Under the pieces are notes generated by a model. It saw only the letters and a program-made list of their open reading frames with translations. It was not told the origin of the DNA and made no database searches. The translations under genes were made by a program, and so were the position numbers. Shown here in pieces: positions 63,448 to 64,000 of a DNA stretch of 64,000 nucleotides (position 1 is the first letter of the stretch; every line of letters starts with the position of its first letter). This DNA is from Ornithinimicrobium murale (GTDB taxonomy: Bacteria > Actinomycetota > Actinomycetes > Actinomycetales > Dermatophilaceae), in contig NZ_QLVD01000023.1 in assembly GCF_003352835.1 (NCBI RefSeq), positions 434,001 through 498,000 on the forward strand. Direction: 5' to 3'.

Positions 63448-63985
63448 TTGCTATGGCCTCGATCAGATCCGGCGCCACATCGGGTGGGCCGGTGGGCGTG
63501 CCCAGCGATCGGACGGGCCACCAGCGCACGTCCAGGGACTCCTGGGACACCGCGTGCTCGGCCCCCGCCGGCGCCACCGCTGCGAACCGGACGTCCAGGT
63601 GGTGCACGCCGCCCTGGTCGCCGCAGAACGGCACCGCGTGCTCATCCAGGTGGATCGGCACGCTGTCGATCCGGAGCCCCTCGATGCCCGACTCCTCGCT
63701 GGCCTCCCGCAGCGCCGCGTCCACCAGTCGTGCGTCCTCCGGCTCGCAGTGCCCACCGAACTGGAACCACTTCTGGGCGCGGGCGTGCAGGGTCAACAGG
63801 ACCTCCGACCCGTTCTCGGAGAGGACGACGGTGCTCGCGGTGATGTGATCCGGATAGCAGGACCGCTCCATACCGTCCGGGCAGTCGTAGAGGTGCCCGC
63901 CGAACCGGTCGCGCAGGGCAGCCTGCTCGGCGTTCGGCGGCACCCACGCAGTGAGGGTCTTCAGGGCGTCCCGGTGCAGTGTCAC
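63425..63985 (-). CDS. Nudix hydrolase
   Basis: 186 residues from a GTG at 63983-63985; GGGAGG directly abuts it, which is too close for a normal ribosome site, and the frame stays open to the window edge, so the true start may lie outside. The Nudix box is FGGHCEPEDARLVDAALREA followed by SEESGIE (about 75-101), with all conserved Gly, Glu and Arg residues. It hydrolyses nucleoside diphosphate-linked compounds with Mg2+. The substrate is unknown. It is convergent with rpf. Confidence 0.85.
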   Translation of the reverse strand: MTLHRDALKTLTAWVPPNAEQAALRDRFGGHLYDCPDGMERSCYPDHITASTVVLSENGSEVLLTLHARAQKWFQFGGHCEPEDARLVDAALREASEESGIEGLRIDSVPIHLDEHAVPFCGDQGGVHHLDVRFAAVAPAGAEHAVSQESLDVRWWPVRSLGTPTGPPDVAPDLIEAIAMARSRLG

Positions 63986-64000
63986 CTCCCTATTGTCAGG

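Overview
The window is high-GC DNA (about 70% by eye) packed with genes on both strands. Many starts are GTG and many gene pairs overlap by 4 bases. Gene content and order point to an actinobacterium. SigE-family sigma factors, an Rpf-type peptidoglycan hydrolase, an LprG-like lipoprotein next to its MFS partner, a HelD/HelR-type ATPase and an HspR (HAIR) site before clpB all fit. The order purA, DUF3151, fba, SpoU methylase, DedA, pyrE, clpB matches the mycobacterial Rv0357c-Rv0384c neighbourhood. A member of Micrococcales (Intrasporangiaceae/Ornithinimicrobium-like) is my best guess, by inference only.

Layout. 0-16 kb: a secreted metallophosphoesterase cut by the window edge; a SigE-family sigma factor with a membrane-anchored partner; a YbdK-type ligase; a two-component system whose kinase has a duplicated sensor/DHp half; a YwaF-like membrane protein; an NhaD-type antiporter; an NAD(P)-binding epimerase with twin palindromes upstream; a TrmB/LuxR-type regulator next to a large secreted subtilisin. 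16-24 kb: DUF5063, recR, a HAD phosphatase, a PlsC acyltransferase, dnaX, HelD/HelR, and a second regulator of the same TrmB/LuxR type. 25-31.5 kb: a compact purine operon, purD-purC-purL, with the long single-chain PurL. 31.6-39.3 kb: accessory genes, namely a VOC protein, a small export protein with a divergent TetR, an ABC exporter with a divergent two-component system, a metal-type MerR followed by a 21-residue cysteine-rich peptide, and an HTH/flavin-binding fusion. 39.5-50 kb: the purA...pyrE block, split by a second sigma/partner pair and a third TrmB/LuxR regulator. 50-64 kb: a short-chain dehydrogenase, an S9 peptidase, exonuclease III, a lipoprotein, an APH-type phosphotransferase, a HhH-GPD repair protein, the MFS/LprG pair, clpB with a composite stress promoter, an Rpf with three SH3b repeats, and a Nudix hydrolase.

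Two features cut across the window. First, four separate intergenic regions carry tandem repeats with exactly a 32-base period and a common pattern (GCGC, 5-6 bases, then GGGG or a close variant). Second, the heptamer GGCATAC/GTATGCC is over-represented and in coding sequence is sometimes built with the rare Ile codon ATA. I see no tRNA, rRNA, CRISPR array, insertion sequence or prophage. Starts were moved inward from the longest open frame where a Shine-Dalgarno sequence, family length or upstream neighbour argued for it.
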